Source: Albula goreensis
Taxonomy: Eukaryota > Chordata > Actinopteri > Albuliformes > Albulidae
DNA: 64,000 nucleotides
NCBI GenBank assembly: GCA_022829145.1
Contig: CM040746.1
Span: forward strand, 23,981,332 to 24,045,331
Reading direction: 5' to 3'
The notes below the pieces were generated by a model. It searched no databases and was not told the DNA's origin. It saw nothing but the letters and a program-made list of their open reading frames with translations. Positions 1-13,625 of this stretch are shown here, in pieces. Positions within the stretch are counted from its first letter, which is position 1. Every line of letters begins with the position of its first letter. Both the position numbers and the translations under genes were made by a program.

Positions 1-2090
1 AGTGATTTGGGGTATGGGGAGTTTTCTATTGGTTTTCCTCTTGATGAATAGACTGAAAGTTCCAGTTTCGAAAAGTTCTGTGCTTGTGTCTCCTTTTAAT
101 ATGTCTGTCCTTAAATGTTCATCTCCAGAAACTTTACAATAATATAGCACACATTTATGCAACTGTAAATTAAGTCCAGTACACACAGTGATGTAACCCC
201 CACCCCACCCCCCCAAGACAGTCAAGTGGTCTACATTAGCTCTACATCGTCACTTGTTCAGAGTGGTGACATGTTGTTGTCATCAGGGTCTACGCCTGAG
301 GTTATATATTTCAAGAAATTTGGGGAGCATTCTTTCGCGTAGTCATTTAGCTTTGAGTACACATTCTTCTCAACAAGGTTTTTTTTTTCTAAATATAACA
401 GAAAAAATTTTCTAGACATGTCATACAATCATACTGGCAACACTTCCATGTGGCTAATTATATTTAAACATAATTGAGAATTATGCAAAATACATATTAA
501 GAATGTTCCAAGTGACATTATTGAAACAGACGATGCTCACATTAACACAACCATTCAAATTCCCTCAACTGCAATGACAAAACTGAACAACATTTACAGG
601 CTTTTGCAAAAATATTTCTGACATTGCTCTGTGAGACAATGACATAAAATCACATAATCTGCTACATAATCAGCAACAAACTACAGTTTAAAATTTATAA
701 AATTATTGCAAAAGACAAAATCTTGTGAAAATATTTTTGAAATTCTATTATACAAGTGTTTTAAGATCAGAATCCACAGCTACTTCATAACAAGTGACAG
801 ACACTCTTGTGCTAATTATATCAGGATTTAGTTTTGATATGTGAGGAAAATATTTACAAAATGTCTCCTCAAAGCTCAACTTTTTTTTTATTTTATTTTG
901 TCATTTATTGCTTATCTCATAAAATTCAAAAATCATGCAAAAATATCTCTGAGAAATAACACAGAAATAAAACTTTATTTTTTGAGTTAAAACGTTTTTC
1001 CAAAATTGAAATAGTTTTTCATTGCTGTAGTGCCCAATGCATTGAAGCCATTAATTACAATGTATTTCCCCTTGCACTACAGAAGTTACTGAACACTTCC
1101 CCTTGACATTTTAAGAAAAACTTTTGAGTCACTGTTTTGACTATTGATTTAATTCTGTGTCAAATTACCTTACCCTACATGACAATTTTGAAAGTTCAGG
1201 TTGGCCTAATAGTTGGTTGCTCTCCAAAACAAATTCTTACAGCAGATTGCTCACTATGCCAGATATACATTACATTCTACACTGCATTAAAGGGCGTGTC
1301 AACTGTCAGTCAAATGGCTGCTTTTTCATTGCTATTGCTGTTGTTGCTTTTTTGACATTGACATTGCCTTAGCAACTAACAGGTAGTTGTTTCTGTATAT
1401 GGCTTTCTTCTTCTCATAAATTTGAGTTCTTTAATATCCCAAAGGCCAGCTTTCTTGAAGTAATATGTCAGACATAACAGTTGAGCTTTCTGCCTGACAC
1501 ACTGCCATAGCGACCATCAGACTCCTTCTCACTTTAGGGTAAAGAAACGGCAGAGGAAAAGGTCGCGCTACTCAGGCTTGGCAGCTGATATTTCTTCTGG
1601 ATTCACAACCTCAACTTCTTAGCAAGCAGAGGGTATTTACTGAGCTGGGTGAGCTCACATGGAGGAACCCCCATAGGAACAAAAGTTTAAAGTTTTGTGC
1701 ATTACATCCTTTTATAAAGTTGTTTCTTTACAGAAAGTCATAAAAATAAAAAGGATTTTGACCCTGGGACACCAAAAAACACATTCCACTTGAATAACCT
1801 GCAAAAGTGCAGAAGAAGATCAATTTAATTAGACCTTGGTCACTGAGAGCAGGATGTGCTGGTTTTCAGTCTTGCCTCTGAAATTGTATCTGTTAATTCA
1901 ACTTAAGTCAAATTTAGCCTTAAGAGCATTTTATGTCGTTTACCATTTCATAATATGGCCTCTGTTTCCTGGGTTCAAATGCAGTGAAGATGGAAAGCAA
2001 TCGCACAGATAAAAGAAGCGTGGCATGTTTAGGACAATTTCACTGTTACATCACATTTGCTATAACTGGGTGTTGTAATCTTCTGTTTCA
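1..2090. other. Unique AT-rich intergenic DNA, no gene seen
   Basis: The reading frames here are all short (about 72 codons or fewer) and resemble nothing I know. The only local structure I can point to is a C-run cluster near 197-214 (listed separately) and scattered homopolymer runs of A and T. I see no SINE, transposase or RNA gene. It may hold old, unrecognisable repeats. Confidence 0.6.
197..214 (-). other. Potential G-quadruplex (minus strand)
   Basis: The plus strand reads C5-A-C4-A-C7. The minus strand therefore carries G7-T-G4-T-G5. The G7 run can split into two G3 tracts, giving four G3 tracts joined by one-base loops, which is the classic pattern for a stable three-tetrad quadruplex. 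This is seen directly in the sequence; folding in the cell is inference. Confidence 0.5.
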
Positions 2091-3480
2091 CTCCATACTG
2101 CACTGGTTCTACTTTAACGTGTGTTTCTCAAGTTCAGAGCCTCCATGTGCAGCATGACCAGGTCCACCAAACACTCTACTAGCTTGTTGTCACAAGTCAC
2201 TTCTATATCACTAACTGCTGCCGCCTTTACACACACGCTCTGCCATCCCTTCTACATAGCTTCTTCATGGCTACTGTTTTTCATCTTTGGAATGTCAACG
2301 TTCAGGCTAGCAGGTCCTGTTAACCAGAAGGATGCAGGTGTACAATAACTTCAATGACCCATCATGTACAAAACAATGTTGCATTGTAAAATTTTCACAT
2401 AGCTTTCCCCATCATTCACCATCCCCCTCGAACACAGCTTGACTAGTCTGGCTCCATGAATGCTCCTAGCTAAATTCCTGTAAGGCTTTATTACTGTCCT
2501 GCTGGAAAACCTCCTTAGCCCATATTTCATGTTAACCACATTTACATCCCCATCTGCAGATACTCCAGGAAGAAAAGGCTAAATAAGTGAATTAATTATT
2601 TTGCCATCCCTTGTGTTAATAGCTTAATTCCTTCTGAAGATTTTTTTTTTGTTGTATTCAACCATGGATGATGCTGCTAATATTAACCAATTGGGGTGTG
2701 TGCCTGGCTAAGGCAAGTATCACCTCAGTTTTCAAAGTGGTGCCTGTTGACCCTCAAGTTCTGGTAGCTAATCAGGGGCAGATGGGATTGCAAATATTAT
2801 TTTGCAGAGTGCCTTACCTTCGGGAACAAGTGCAGCTCAAAAATTTTTCACACCCTTACTGAAGTCCTGTGTCCTGCTCAGTATCTATAATTCCATTCAT
2901 GCTACACTGTCACAACAATTTTCTGACTGTGACACTGAGCATGTGGTTGAAACACCTGTGTGCAAGGTTTTAACAACATCTGCATTCTGGAATCTGAGGA
3001 GAAAACCTCTGGTGTATCCATGTCCCTGGAACTTCTGGTCATTGTCCTTGACATTGTGTTCTGTTCTTCTCCTCCCAAAGGCTAAATCATGTTTCCACTC
3101 TGCTGTCGAGCTTTATGTTGAACATGAGTTGTTCCAACCTCTTCCCTTTTTCAGCCACCTGAGGCTAATTATGTATATCTTGCTCCACAGGTGACTGTTT
3201 GTGTCTTATTTTCTGACACTCATATCTTCTGTCCCATTCCTGCCTGACCTTATGGAGCCCGACTCTTACTGCGATGATGATCTGCAGCTCTGCCATTTCA
3301 TCTTTCAACACTGGAATGCTGTCTCCTATGATGACTGCATGTCCTCACCAGTAGCTCTGTAGCTGTTAATCAGCACTTCACCTGCAGTAGGTTTTGCCGA
3401 TCTTCCAATCTTCTCTGACAAATCTGCCAAATTATTTCAAGTTATCATCTCCACACAGTCCAAATCCTTGAATTCCCCTC
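2090..3480 (-). other. Pyrimidine-rich tract, possible decayed coding relic on minus strand
   Basis: The plus strand is rich in C and T for about 1.4 kb, so the minus strand is purine-rich and gives stretches of 30-60 codons rich in Glu, Lys, Asp and Arg. They are separated by stops and frame changes. One such stretch lies around 3170-3340 and another around 2351-2539. This could be a decayed antisense transposon or retroposed gene, but strand composition alone would give the same look. I recognise no domain, and no intact gene is present. Confidence 0.2.
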
Positions 3481-5150
3481 ATCAACGATATTGAATTCTT
3501 ATATCACACACACCAAACAACTCTTGGTTCATCAATGAAAATAAATGTATGGGAAAAACTATGGTAGAATGTAAGCACATTTTTTCTACAACTTTAACTG
3601 ATCAAGAGATTGACAGTCACAAAAACCACATACACAGAGGGTCCACAGGACTGACTTTGGGAAAGTCTTTTGTCGTGATGTTTCTGATATTTTATCCACC
3701 ATTCTGTATAGCTTTCTAAGCATACAGCTAATTAGCAATTCTAATGTGATCTAATTTTGAGTAGTCTATATTTGATATAGACTGCTATTCTAATCACATA
3801 TTCAACTCACAGAAGTAAAATACTTAAGGGTATTTGTGGGGAAATTGATTAATTGCCTTAAGGTGTTAAGAGATATTAAAGCCGTTATTGTCAGGTTTAT
3901 TGTCATGCCAATAGATGATTTAATTCCAAAACCATCTGCATTGCATTGCTGCACTTTCCCTGTTGCAATTTCACTATCACTTTCCCTTCAGCTGATAATG
4001 TTGATGGTATCATTACATTCCTAACAAGAATTCCTTGCCCATTCACACAATATTAGTTCACCAACTCCGAATTGCCATATTCATGTTCTGTTTAGAGGTG
4101 GCCATTTCCAATCAGACTTAGTCAACCTTTCAAAGTCTCCTAACTGTTTTGGGACTTATGACAAGGTTTATGTCTTACGAATGTTGACTGAAAGCTGATA
4201 TGCATAAGAGTAGGACCAAATTTGTATCACTCTCAGCATTTTAGAGCAGTTCGCTCGCAGAACGTGCAAGAGGTACAAAATACAGAAAAATTGATTTGTT
4301 GTAATTCAGATGAAACATAATAAAATTCACTTATTTCACTGCTTTCATAAACCATCCAACAATACATTCTAACAATGCCAACTATGAAAAAGTAAGATTT
4401 AAAATAACTCAATGAGCAGTGTCCTCTTACTGTCACAGTGGGCACAGTTGGGATGGCACAGAATCACATGCTGTTCATTTTCTGTGTGTTACTTTTGGCA
4501 CAGCTACAGTTGCTTTGGTTTTTATTTTTATAACATTAGGCCACCTGGCACTGGGTGCAGCCACCTGCCACTTCCTTTTAGGATGCATAATGGCAGTGCA
4601 CAGTGTATTTTAACACAACTACAACAAAATTTTGTCATGTTAATAGTGTTATACAGATAGTGTTGAACTAGCAAATATAGTTATGACTGTATATATTTCA
4701 TTAGGGTGAAATGTCTTGGGCTTTGTGGACTCTTTTCAGTCCATGCTCTTTTCAATGAACAAGCAGTTTCTGGAAAAGTGACTCTAAATTAGGTTGTAAA
4801 GTTGAAAAAAGGAATGCTGCCTGAGGGACCACACTGTCTTTTTTTCATTCAGAATTAAACCTGGGGTCATAAACTATTTCATCTGTCAATATCTGAAAAA
4901 ATGTGTACAATTCAATACATTGTGGAAAAGGTTTAATTGAGATATCTCATTCCAAAATATCTACAAAATATCTTATATTTTTTGCAGCTGTAACTACACA
5001 TCCTCTAATTAACTAGTCACCCATTCCAGCCAATTGCAAAAACTAAAGCAAGCGCACAATTAAAAACATCCTCTGATTCACAGAGTAACTGAAATTGTTG
5101 GAGTTTCCATACGCTAAATTACAACAAACAGCTCCTAACTCTGCTCTAAC
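3481..5150. other. Unique intergenic DNA, nothing recognised
   Basis: AT-rich sequence with only short random frames. No microsatellite longer than about 15 bp, no RNA gene and no repeat that I recognise. Confidence 0.6.
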
Positions 5151-5152
5151 TT

Positions 5153-5350
5153 GGACACCCCAGTAGCTGAACCTGTAGAGCGCACACTACATAAGGCCCA
5201 GGCCTTACCGCGAATCCAGCCTGGGCTCTTTGCTGCATGTCCTTCCTTCTCGCTCTCACCTGCATGTTCTGTCAGTCTCTCTACTGTAACTGTAAAATAA
5301 AGTGGAAAAATCCCCCCAAAAATCTTTAAAAATCTTTAAAATCTTAAAAA
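5153..5350 (+). repeat. tRNA-derived SINE, teleost type
   Basis: The head keeps a tRNA-like A box: 'gtagctgaacctgtagagcg' at about 5163-5182 parallels the usual tRNA GTAGCTCAGCTGGTAGAGCG. About 25-30 bases further on is a damaged B box around 5208-5221 ('ccgcgaatccagcc', compare GGTTCGAATCC). The tRNA-unrelated body has the very common fish SINE signature 'gggctctttgctgcatgtc', a CT-rich stretch, then 'aaataaag' and an A-rich tail made of repeated 'aatcttta' units. This is an RNA polymerase III-type retroposon mobilised by a LINE. B-box decay suggests an old copy. The family match is from memory, so the subfamily name is left open. Confidence 0.75.
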
Positions 5351-8300
5351 CACAACTCTAACTTTGTATTTCTTATATTCAAATTAATTCCAGGGCAATG
5401 CAGTCCACCAATGAACACTAAAACAATGGAATCTTGGAATCCCAGAATGACATGCCCAAAGCTGATGGAGCATTTGACAAAATACAAATGGTAGCTGCTA
5501 GTCAATAAAGAATGGAATGGAATGGAGTTTACTGGACACGTGCTGAAATATATTTAAATGCATTTTAATATTTGAATATTTATATAAACATTCAAGCATC
5601 ATTGGCATTAAGGAAGACAATAACTGTGAGAGCTAACTTAAAACTTGCTAGCAAACAAGATAACCAGTCTATTAGTTAGCCTTGCGAGAAAGTTTGACAG
5701 TTATTCAATCTGGCAAGGTAACTTCTCATGAGTAAACATACTTCTTATACATGAAGAAATACCATATATAATAAGTCTAAAGTTTTAGAAATTGAAGTAA
5801 CTTAATGCCATATTTTATTTTATTCACCATGTTACCATTACAAATAAATTACTTTTTTAAAAATATGACTCCTTTAGTATGTTAGAATCCCATTAAATCT
5901 TAGCACTGCAATATCTCAGCCCTACCTCAGGGTGTCTTATTCTTTCTGAATGATGCTTGGCTGTGAGATCAGCTCCCTCTCTGTCTCCTGACTGAGTCTC
6001 TGTCTGGCTCCCTCTCTACTTAGTATATCTCCCTAAATGAGCTGCTCTCCCTTCTAAGTCAGTGTCCCTGCAGTATCCCAGAATGGGAGTCCTGCAGGTC
6101 TGTGTGACATTTCCCTTGCCAGTCTCCCTCTGTGACGTCTCTCCCAGGGTTCCTCACGCAGTGATCCTGTCACTGACCCTTATTCTGAAACTGCTTTCAG
6201 AAATGTCATCCTGCAGTACTTCCAGCCAAGCATGTGACAGCATCATGTTCCCGGTGCTTAGGGAGAAAAGGAGCGGCCCACACTTTAGAACACGGCTTCA
6301 GGGGGACTTGTACCCATGCTGAGACAGAAGCTGGCCATCCCTGGGAAGCTCTTTGAGGTTCACCAGCACCAGCAGAGAAACGAAGGGAGAGAAAAGCATA
6401 CACATATGTAATATCTTTTTATATTTTTTTCTTGTGTGTGTGCGTGAGTTACAGTTTTTGTGTGACTGGTTTTCCATGGCATGAGAGGGCAACATGGAAA
6501 ATGTTAGGTGACATTGCTGTGCCATTTACCCATAATGCCCCAGAAGCAAAGGATTTAGTTCGATGAAGTGTTATTTGCTCTTCCTGCCTGACCCAACACG
6601 AGTCATCGAGCCGTGCCACTGTGGACATGTTGGCTGCATCTGTTATTAGCCCAGCACAGGGCATCAGGCGCAGGGATTACTGCTTGTTTGTGTACATAAC
6701 AGGGACCTTGCTGGATTAAAATGAACAGCTTACACAGACTTTAATATTAAATGTTTCTATGACACCAGAAACTCATAATGTATCTTCCCACAGCCAAACA
6801 GCAAATATCTGTGATGCACAGTTGCCCTGATACTTTGAATTTGATTAAAATATTTCAGATTCAAGGACAGATGAGTGTTTTATAACATTTCAACACAGCA
6901 ACAGTTCATTTTATGAAAACTGTAATAATGCCTCAATCTTAAATCTGTTTTCGGTTATGGAGAGTGTGAAAGATCAGAACACTGTCAAAGGTCCAGCCAC
7001 AGTGGATCAAGCAGTATTGTTTAAAAATAAATGAAAGTTCAGCCACCAGTGTTTTTGGTCAGTGCATGTAACAGTCCTTCTGCCCCTTTTCTAAAGAATT
7101 GCTGTCACAGGTGCATAATGCCACATTTGACTGACAGGTGCCCTCCATTGCAGCCACCTTAAATCCCCTAGCAAGTGAGCGGCCATGTCTGGACAGCGGG
7201 AGTGTCATGGAAATCCAACAACACAATTGTAACTATACCAAGCACTTGTTCCTACTGGATAGATTACATTTGTTTGGCATCATTTAAAGAACATACAGCA
7301 AGAAATACTTTTTTCCTCAGGGAGCAAATCCACACTATCATGGTGTAATGACCAGAATTTAACACCAGCAAACATCACTGGCAATCTTCACTGAAAATCA
7401 CAGAAGACAAATTGTAATCCCCCTTGAAAACAGCATGTACACATTGATATATTCCATGCAGAGGAGTATCATTATGTAATATAGATAGCATAAATAATTG
7501 CAGTTTGTACACAAGCCATTGATTTGCGCTGTCGTCTCTCTCAAATGGAAGGGGAAATGCAGTCAATTATTTACCTTTTTCACTATTTATACCTTTTTTA
7601 CGATTAATATATTACTTCATGAAACATAATTACATGTTTTCCACGTAGCTAGTCATTTCAGCATGGAATTGATTCTGAGTGAGGGAGAGGTACATCTGTG
7701 TTGCAGTAGTAGGAAACAAGATCCTGACTGCTAAATGGATGTGTTTACATTTTGTTTGTTTTTCATTTGTCCCTCATGAATGATTTCTTTCACAGTCTGT
7801 GAAACAACAAAGGAAAATAACACTGTACTAAATCATATTTGAATGTACAGTGGTGAGTTATTTGTTCTGTTTAACAGATTCCACATCACAGCTGTAAAAT
7901 GATGTTAAATCGAAAACTTAGCTCTTTAGGGCATATCATGTTGCATGTTCTGTGCCGAGATCTCAAATGGAACAGAAAGGACAGGCCAGCATTGCTACTT
8001 GAACCACATTTAGGAACTCATAATAAATCTGTTGTGCTTCTGCAGGCCTGCCAGCTCACCATGAGCCCAAATGTAATGTTTGTCTTTTAGATGAGAGGGT
8101 TGATCTCACTCCAGCACAAAGCCCATTTAATGTGGACAAAACCTTGTGAGAGCAGAAGCTGATATTCTTTGTGGGAGGGATATAATGAGAAACATCACAA
8201 AGAATGACAATAGAGGAGCACAATACTCTGATACCATGAAAACTGATGTTTGCCCCAAGCCAGCCCATTCCCTTTACTCCTTCTGTTCCCATGGCCAAAA

Positions 8301-8379
8301 GTAACATTCAGATTGCAGCTATTGTGATGATCAGAGGAAAATGGTCAAGAGAAAGGATACAACGAATAAGGTGCTCAAG
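5351..8379. other. Intergenic DNA with a CT-rich stretch, no gene
   Basis: Around 5925-6190 the plus strand is strongly pyrimidine-rich (many ctccctctctgtct-like runs), which explains several short frames there. Stretches at about 6440-6720, 7130-7210 and 7480-7580 are less AT-rich and contain AATTA or CATTTG-type motifs. They could be conserved non-coding DNA, but nothing in a single sequence proves it. No repeat family recognised. Confidence 0.5.
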
Positions 8380-8394
8380 CTATCTATCTATCTA

Positions 8395-8453
<59 letters not shown>
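8380..8453. repeat. (CTAT)n microsatellite
   Basis: About 18 units of the tetranucleotide CTAT with one 'tata' interruption near 8394. The high purity implies an actively slipping, polymorphic locus. Confidence 0.97.
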
Positions 8454-11400
8454 TCACTCCTGAATAAATTAGTTCAGAACAATTTACCTCCATTTTAAGT
8501 TAATTAAAAATGCCATACCTTGACTCATTGAACACATAATTGTTTATAACACATTGTAACTGCAATTTTCCTGTAGGAAATTCAATCACATATCCTAAAT
8601 ACATAAGGTATACATGGTCTGTATTTTATTATGGGTTGGCAATCTCTATATGGGTAAATGGTGAAAAAGGAAACACAAAAATAAAAAGTTGTTTGCAAAA
8701 AGTCAAAAATAGGATATTAATTTAGATCAAAGTCCACATACTTATGTTATGCTATGTGTCATTAAAAGCATGTTTTTCCATTGAATTAACATGGGGAAAA
8801 TGTTTTGGATTAGTTTCACTAGGGAAATTATACTTCCAGTATCTCAATAATATAATACAGCCAGTCTACATATGTCAATGAAAGAGATGCTTTTCTATGT
8901 TCAAATCCAGCCAACAGGAGAGGAAAGTTCTCTTGAATTCAGGGAACAGGAATCAGCGATGCAATGCAGTCTGAGTCCACTAGGAGGAAAACTGGCAACC
9001 CTCTTCCATGTTTAGCCAGTAGAGAGTTGGTGAGGCCTAAATCAGGAAGTGTGTAATTAAAAATATGCCATGGTAATTAAAAAATCCTTTTATCCCCTCT
9101 TTCACATATATTTAATTTCATTGACATTCTCATAATTGTTTGACTTGGAGACAGGCTGATTAATTGAAGCAGTGCTTTGGCTGGTTAAATCCACATAAGT
9201 CTTTGTATGAAATACGTGATGGTGACTGCTCAGTGACTGTGTATATACAGTGAAAGGAAAGGAGTTACACATGTGAGATGGAGATACACAATGACAAGAG
9301 ATACAGAGAAGGACAAGCATATATGTATAACATAAACAAACAGTTATATGAGTTTTGATTATTGACATGTAACAAAATCTTACCATCATTTTTTTTTTTT
9401 TTTTTTTGTTTTTTTTTTGTGGTCAATGATGATTTTTTTCACTGGGACATGAAAGGAAGGAGGAGCAGGCTAGGCAGCTAGGGTGCCAAAATAGATGAAG
9501 CTATCACGCTAACTATATGGATAAACCACAAATAGGCCATTTGTCTTCCCTTTATAACAAGTGCTACATACCAAAATGAATCATAAGCTTACTCTCCACC
9601 TCTACGTTTAAAATTCAAATCATTTGTCCTTTTTCAGTAATATGTCTGATCGCAAGTTTCTAATATTGCAAGACAATACATTTTGAATCAATAAAAACTA
9701 CAGTGCCTACCTCTATACATCTACCAGAACCCACCCAGTCTTGATCACTTGCTGTTGGTGAGCACTTGTCTTGGTTAACAGCTTTTTCTGAAATATACAA
9801 ACATTATTTCCTTTTACTGTTTCAATGGTTTTAAACAAAGAAAGGCAGAAAGACTTTTTTTGAAAGACAGATACTATTATTTATTACCATGATCAGCTGA
9901 CAGTTTCCTCCACTCCATCTGTGTAGACTTAAGGTGTGTGCTAGTGATTAAATTGCTGGTAGGCAAAAAAATAAAAATTAACTAGCCTGTTTCATCTTAA
10001 GGCAATGATTAGCTGAGGAAATCGGACACAATCATTTATACAGAAAACTATGCTGACGGTTGTCTCATTGTTATTGTATCAAACTTCATTGTTTAAATTA
10101 TTGTTTCATTGTCCAGTCCTAAAGGCCATTAATGTTCTTATAGTGTATGTATGGCCATCATGAACTTTGACAATTGACACTGTGCTGGTAAAATGGAGAT
10201 GTCAAATGTGGCCCAGTCAGGTCAGGATTTCACACAGATATGGCCAACCTTTAATTAACTTCTGTATCCTCTGATCTCACACAGACACACAGAAACCAGA
10301 TAAAATTTCACAGAGCCACACAATAATGCTGAAAAATTGGTAATTCTTCCTTCCTCCTTATCCTCTTCTTCTTCTTCTTCAATTTACACTTCTCCTTATT
10401 TTAATTGCCAATTACAGAGTAATCCGATGACTGCATAATATGAAAATTAGTCAACATTCATTCTAAGCAACAGCATCACATCTGCGTGTCTATTTAATAT
10501 GCTCCATAGTATATTTAAAAATAAAATAATAATCAAAATAATAATAAAATGCACATTGCAGAGCTTTATAGAAAAGGGACTTTTGCATACTTCTATCTGC
10601 ATGTTATATATAACACTGTGAATTTGTTTGAGCCTTCAGCCAGGTACAGAGTAACATGACTATCCCCTTATACCTGTTATATTGAAGCTCTTATTAGTAG
10701 AAAACATTGTGTCTTCCACTTTTTCCCAGTGCAGCAGATGATATTTGCAGGAACTGAATGATTCGCAGTGGTCATTTATCCATTGCCTGAACAGAAGTGA
10801 GTATTAAACATTATTTACTGCAGCTGCCTTTCATGTACATAGACATTGTAGACAAATTCCTACAATGCATAATGCTATGTGTAGTTCAGTAGCCACATCA
10901 AGTGTGGTATTTTAAAAACTTGCTTCATTATAAACTAAAATTTTAGTTTTATTTATTATTGCATGCATGTGTTGGGTTAGACATGAAGCTTAAGGTTCAG
11001 AAATGAAATATTTGAGATAAGATCAAATAAATCAGGAGAAAGGGTGTTGTTTGCTGGTTGGAGTTGTGATTTACAATCCTCAACCACATTCAAAAAGCAG
11101 CCAGTATCACCATCTGGGCTGCAGAATTGCCAGAATGGTAGATTTGATTGATATGTGTGAGATTTCATGAGATGAATGTGTTAGTGTTAGATTGGTCCTT
11201 AATGTATGAGTCCCTGCAATATTGAGGCAATATTTTTTAAAGAACTACATGTAACATTTACACTTTCCTGCATGCATGGTATCAAAATGTTTAAAGTACA
11301 AGTCAAACATGAAACAAGAACAGGAATGTATGAATACACCCTTCAAATAAAAAATCAAAGACATGAACTCCTATTTGCATCCACAGTCAGCAGCGGCTTA

Positions 11401-12320
11401 AACCTTACCAAATATGCATATATGTATATTAGAGACATCAATGGATTGGTAACTGGCTACAAGATGAGGTACAGACGTTACTGTCAACTGCCTCAGTGAC
11501 TTAAAATAAGGGAATTAGTTGTTCTTGTTAACTGTCCTGAAAAAGGTCCATTTCACCACTTCCCTGGAAAGTCAACAGCTTGAGCAGCATGGCTTTACTG
11601 CCATGTGTTCACTTAGACTGTTCATTATTCAACATACAGCTCCTCACCACTTCTGTCTGACTCTTCCTCGTACTGCTGAGTTAACATCCTATGTAAAATA
11701 ATATCTGAGAGAACAATGCTTCAATGGGATTTTACACACTTTTTGACTGGATTTGACATACAAATGTAGTTATCCTCAGCCACCCCAAAAACTTGACTGC
11801 GGTGACCAGTGACATAGCAAAAGCAAGTCCTTATGTGTATAGCGGCATCATGTCAACAGATGCCTAAGCATACTATTTTTATGAAGGACCACAGCAGCAC
11901 AACTTTGACCTTGCTGGGGACCAAAGGGGTTGGGAACGGACAAGTAAGAGAAGAATAAACGTGGATTGTCAAAAGATCACAAGAACTTGCAGATGGTATA
12001 ACTGAAGACTTGGTAACTACAAGTCTGCCTGTTGAAACTTAGCCAGCAAGGTTGCTCACAACATCATTACTTTCATGTACGCTTCATCACCACAATAGAA
12101 TTTGCCCCAACATAGTTTGTTTATTGCTAATGCATTATTGTTAATAAATAGCAGGACAATGCTGCATCTAACTTACATTACTACAACACAACAGCGCAGG
12201 TTAATTTTCTGTTGCCTTTAAGTAGTGCCTGTCCCTGTATGAGCTGGTAACAACTGGAGAGTAAACAGTCCAATAGCTAGCTTGGTATACACTACACAAC
12301 TCTTGAGAAATAGAGAAGCC
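8454..12320. other. Intergenic DNA, only simple repeats seen
   Basis: This holds a T-rich homopolymer tract at 9389-9419 (T runs broken by single G bases) and a short CTT/CCTT run at 10345-10380. A 97-codon frame at 11206-11499 has no recognisable domain. No promoter, RNA gene or transposon recognised. Confidence 0.55.
9389..9419. repeat. Poly-T tract
   Basis: Two T runs separated by single G bases. It could be the poly-A tail of a minus-strand retroposon, but no SINE or LINE body is visible next to it, so it is listed only as a homopolymer tract. Confidence 0.9.
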
Positions 12321-12358
12321 AATTTGCAGTTATGAACACATCCTCATAACTGCAAATT
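12321..12358. repeat. Perfect inverted repeat (15-bp arms, 8-nt loop)
   Basis: The left arm 'aatttgcagttatga' (12321-12335) is the exact reverse complement of the right arm (12344-12358), with spacer 'acacatcc'. No terminal-repeat transposon body surrounds it. It may be a chance or template-switch palindrome, a small RNA hairpin or a cruciform site. Confidence 0.85.
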
Positions 12359-12973
12359 ACTCTGCTGGATAATCTGTGTCAGGTTCTTGGTTCAGATGGT
12401 CTATTAGCGCTGAATGTTAGATTGAAATTACATTTCTTAATAAAAGTCCATTATTAAAAAGACTTCAGAAGTGGTGCTAAGATGTGATTGATTTTCATCA
12501 TATTTTGAAGGTAAATACAGTACAGAAGTTTCATTGTGCCGTATATTCCCATGTGACAAAACAATATTTATTTTGACAATGCTGACAATTTTTAAACATA
12601 CTATCGTAGCTAATTTTTCAAGCGATGTGAAATCCTCTAAAGATGAGATGAAGACCCATTGAAAGGAGACTGCATTTAAACAGTTTCAAAATGTAGATAT
12701 AGAATACTGAGAATAGAATTTCAGGGTGAGACAGCTGTTTGGATGTGACAAAAAAAGAATATCCAAAAAAGAAAGAGCAGTGAAATCTTTCCCAGTGCTC
12801 AGTTTTATCAGTGAAATGTGCTGTTTAGCATTCAGAGCATTTTGATTTATTTTTGATGGTTATAAAATGTATTTGCATTTTGGCCGGAAGCCAAATGTTG
12901 TTTAACAGTGACAGTGGAACCCAAAGGGAAATTTCTCTGTCTCTCTTTTACAAATGCATGCGTTTGTGTGCGT

Positions 12974-12974
<1 letters not shown>
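12359..12974. other. Intergenic DNA, nothing recognised
   Basis: AT-rich unique sequence between the hairpin and the CA array. No frame of note. Confidence 0.6.

Positions 12975-13043
<69 letters not shown>
12975..13043. repeat. (CA)n microsatellite
   Basis: About 34 uninterrupted CA units, preceded by 'gtttgtgtgcgtg'. The abutting GT and CA tracts let the junction fold back. The Cys-Val and His-Thr rich frames across it are products of the repeat, not genes. Confidence 0.98.
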
Positions 13044-13045
<2 letters not shown>

Positions 13046-13439
13046 TAACACACATTCAAATTGTTATGGTACATGATAGATGTGATGTGTTTATGTAACA
13101 GAGGTACATTTTCTATGTTGTTTTGTTATAGTGAATTGGTAGAAAATGACTGTACTTGTGTACACATCCTATATGTAGTGATATCAGACAAAATCACTTT
13201 TTTCAAATTATCAATTTGCTTTGCTAACGTATATGTCTCCAGCTGACAAGTACATCTGTAGTGAGGAGATGTCAAAATGTATGTATATTTGGCCTGACTG
13301 TATCATGCAGCCACCGTACTTTTTTTGTTTGTTTTTTTAAAGTGTCCAAGGCCAAAAAAAAACTTTCTTTCTACCAGAGTCTGAGCTGTGCATTGGCATT
13401 GATAACATATTAATGTCACTGAATTATCGTTGGGTCTGT

Positions 13440-13625
13440 GTTCAGTATGATGAACTCGTGCTCGTAATATCGATTTTGGCAGGAAAATTAATTAATTTAA
13501 GAGATTACTAAGCCCAAAGCATTTTATCAAAATTGTTGAAATGCAATTAGAAATCATCATTATGGTATGGAAAATAAAAATGAGAGCAACACACTCGTAT
13601 TTTCTCTGTGCTGTGTGCAGAGTTT
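13440..13625. promoter_or_regulatory. Candidate conserved non-coding element (weak)
   Basis: A stretch containing 'attaattaattt', 'gcaattag' and several CpG dinucleotides, which are rare in the surrounding DNA. Clustered TAATTA-type homeodomain cores are typical of developmental enhancers. The call is inference from texture only. Confidence 0.18.

Noticed and set aside
2802-3194. 130-codon plus-strand frame
   Set aside because: Lies in pyrimidine-rich sequence where plus-strand stops are rare. No recognisable domain.
12847-13098. Cys-Val and His-Thr repeat frames
   Set aside because: Translations of the CA array.
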